A stretch of DNA of 64,000 nucleotides, from the NCBI GenBank assembly GCA_024347235.1, contig AP025283.1:4526001-4590000 (forward strand), in the 5' to 3' direction. This document shows, one piece after another, positions 63,542 through 64,000 of the stretch; positions within the stretch are counted from its first letter, which is position 1, and each line of letters begins with the position of its first letter. The position numbers and the translations under genes are program-made. Source of the DNA: Aliamphritea spongicola (lineage in GTDB: Bacteria > Pseudomonadota > Gammaproteobacteria > Pseudomonadales > Balneatricaceae). The notes under the pieces were generated by a model. It ran no database searches. It was not told where the DNA came from and saw only the letters and a program-made list of their open reading frames with translations.

Positions 63542-63655
63542 TTAAGAACGTGGCTTACCGTTCTCTGGATCGTACAGGGCACCGTAACCAACGGCTTCTA
63601 CTGCTATCTTGTAGCTGCCGCTGCCGAAAGTAAGCTCGATTTCCAGCTCGCGCAC
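63542..63655 (-). CDS. Repeat-unit open frame A, unknown function
   Basis: A 37-codon frame from a GTG at 63655: RELEIELTFGSGSYKIAVEA, then VGYGALYDPENGKPRS. No ribosome binding site is visible before the GTG, and a terminator (unit B) lies just upstream. It may be a duplicated 3' end of a larger gene rather than a gene. No family recognised. Confidence 0.35.
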   Translation of the reverse strand: MRELEIELTFGSGSYKIAVEAVGYGALYDPENGKPRS

Positions 63656-63718
63656 ACTGAAGGTACAAAAAAAAGCCGGTATCCAAAGACACCGGCTTTT
63701 GATTATTACATCTGATGA

Positions 63719-63832
63719 TTAAGAACGTGGCTTACCGTTCTCAGGATCGTACAGCGCACCGTAACCAACGGCTTCTACAGTTACCTTGCCGTTGTCACTG
63801 CCGAAAGTAAGCTCGATTTCCAGCTCGCGCAC
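63719..63832 (-). CDS. Repeat-unit open frame B, unknown function
   Basis: A 37-codon frame from a GTG at 63832: RELEIELTFGSDNGKVTVEA, then the same tail as unit A. It has the same lack of a ribosome binding site. It differs from A mainly in the middle (SDNGKVT versus SGSYKIA). Confidence 0.35.
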   Translation of the reverse strand: MRELEIELTFGSDNGKVTVEAVGYGALYDPENGKPRS

Positions 63833-63896
63833 ACTGAAGGTACAAACAAAAAGCCGGCATCCAAAGACACCGGCTTTTGATTATTACAGCTAACGA

Positions 63897-64000
63897 TTAA
63901 GAACGTGGCTTACCGTTCTCAGGATCGTACAGCGCACCGTAACCAACGGCTTCTACAGTTACCTTGTAGTTGTCACCGAAGTATTCGATTTCCAGCTCGC
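63897..64000 (-). CDS. Repeat-unit open frame C, 3' end of a gene running off the window
   Basis: The visible C-terminal 34 codons read ELEIEYFGDNYKVTVEAVGY then GALYDPENGKPRS. It is two codons shorter in the middle than A and B. This may be the end of the parental gene; its beginning is outside the window. Confidence 0.5.
   Translation of the reverse strand, partial: ELEIEYFGDNYKVTVEAVGYGALYDPENGKPRS

Larger units (their letters stand above)
63494..64000 (-). repeat. Tandem array of 177-178-bp units (coding 3' end plus terminator), at least three
   Basis: Three direct copies occur with stop codons at 63542, 63719 and 63897, giving periods of 177 and 178 bp. Read on the minus strand, each unit is a short open frame ending in VEAVGYGALYDPENGKPRS, a TAA, about 20 bp, and a terminator hairpin of the AAAAGCCGG...CCGGCTTTT type. 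The third copy is cut by the window edge, so the array may be longer. Between copies the peptide tail is identical while several codons differ silently, and length changes in the variable middle are multiples of three. Confidence 0.9.

Noticed and set aside
63494..64000. CRISPR array
   Set aside because: The repeats are about 178 bp, coding-like and contiguous, without short repeats separated by unique spacers, and no cas genes are present.

Overview
The window is housekeeping chromosome of a gammaproteobacterium. Two things suggest a marine Oceanospirillales-type bacterium (Oceanospirillaceae or a near relative): the gene order (pepP-ygfB / zapA-ssrS-ygfA, hemCDXY, ubiD-rho-trxA-ppx, ptsP-rppH) and protein sequences that read closest to Pseudomonas/Marinobacter-like families. 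The placement rests on recognition only; no database search was run. I see no CRISPR array, insertion sequence, prophage or island.

Layout. 1-3.0 kb: pepP (cut by the window edge) and ygfB on the minus strand, divergent from a zapB-like gene, zapA, 6S RNA and 5-formyl-THF cyclo-ligase. 3-9 kb: a 41-residue membrane peptide, an auxin-efflux-type carrier, gcvR, a chemoreceptor and argH. 9-13.4 kb: the haem operon hemC-hemD-hemX-hemY. 13.4-20.1 kb: a ferredoxin-type flavin reductase, ubiD, rho and trxA, divergent from ppx and a bacteriohemerythrin. 20.2-52.4 kb: one uninterrupted minus-strand block of about 32 kb holding, in transcription order, four tRNAs (Thr-Tyr-Gly-Thr), tufB, tRNA-Trp, secE-nusG, rplKAJL-rpoBC, rpsL-rpsG-fusA-tufA, and the S10, spc and alpha operons ending at rplQ. 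52.4-61.9 kb: a SPOR-like protein, coaX, birA, folA, thyA, lgt, a TauE/SafE permease, an NRDE protein (plus strand), ptsP and rppH. 61.9-64 kb: a HAD phosphatase, an SDR oxidoreductase, then tandem copies of a 178-bp unit running off the right edge.

Most striking is the state of the sequence. About 37 genes, including essential single-copy ones (rpoB, rpoC, rho, secY, fusA, many ribosomal proteins, folate and haem genes), carry in total about 54 single-base frameshifts. Nearly all are the loss of one base from a homopolymer. Restoring that base gives proteins of the expected family length (RpoC 1407, Rho 419, L5 179, S10 103, S4 206 residues and so on). I read these as consensus or sequencing errors, not biology, and give each gene its full repaired extent.

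No undescribed system stands out. The best non-routine leads are the 3'-end/terminator tandem array at the right edge, several hairpins at regulatory points of the translation operons (S7 start, L10 leader, rplL-rpoB, tRNA-tufB), a 13-bp inverted repeat in the rho leader, and the ygfA start placed directly against the 6S RNA 3' end.
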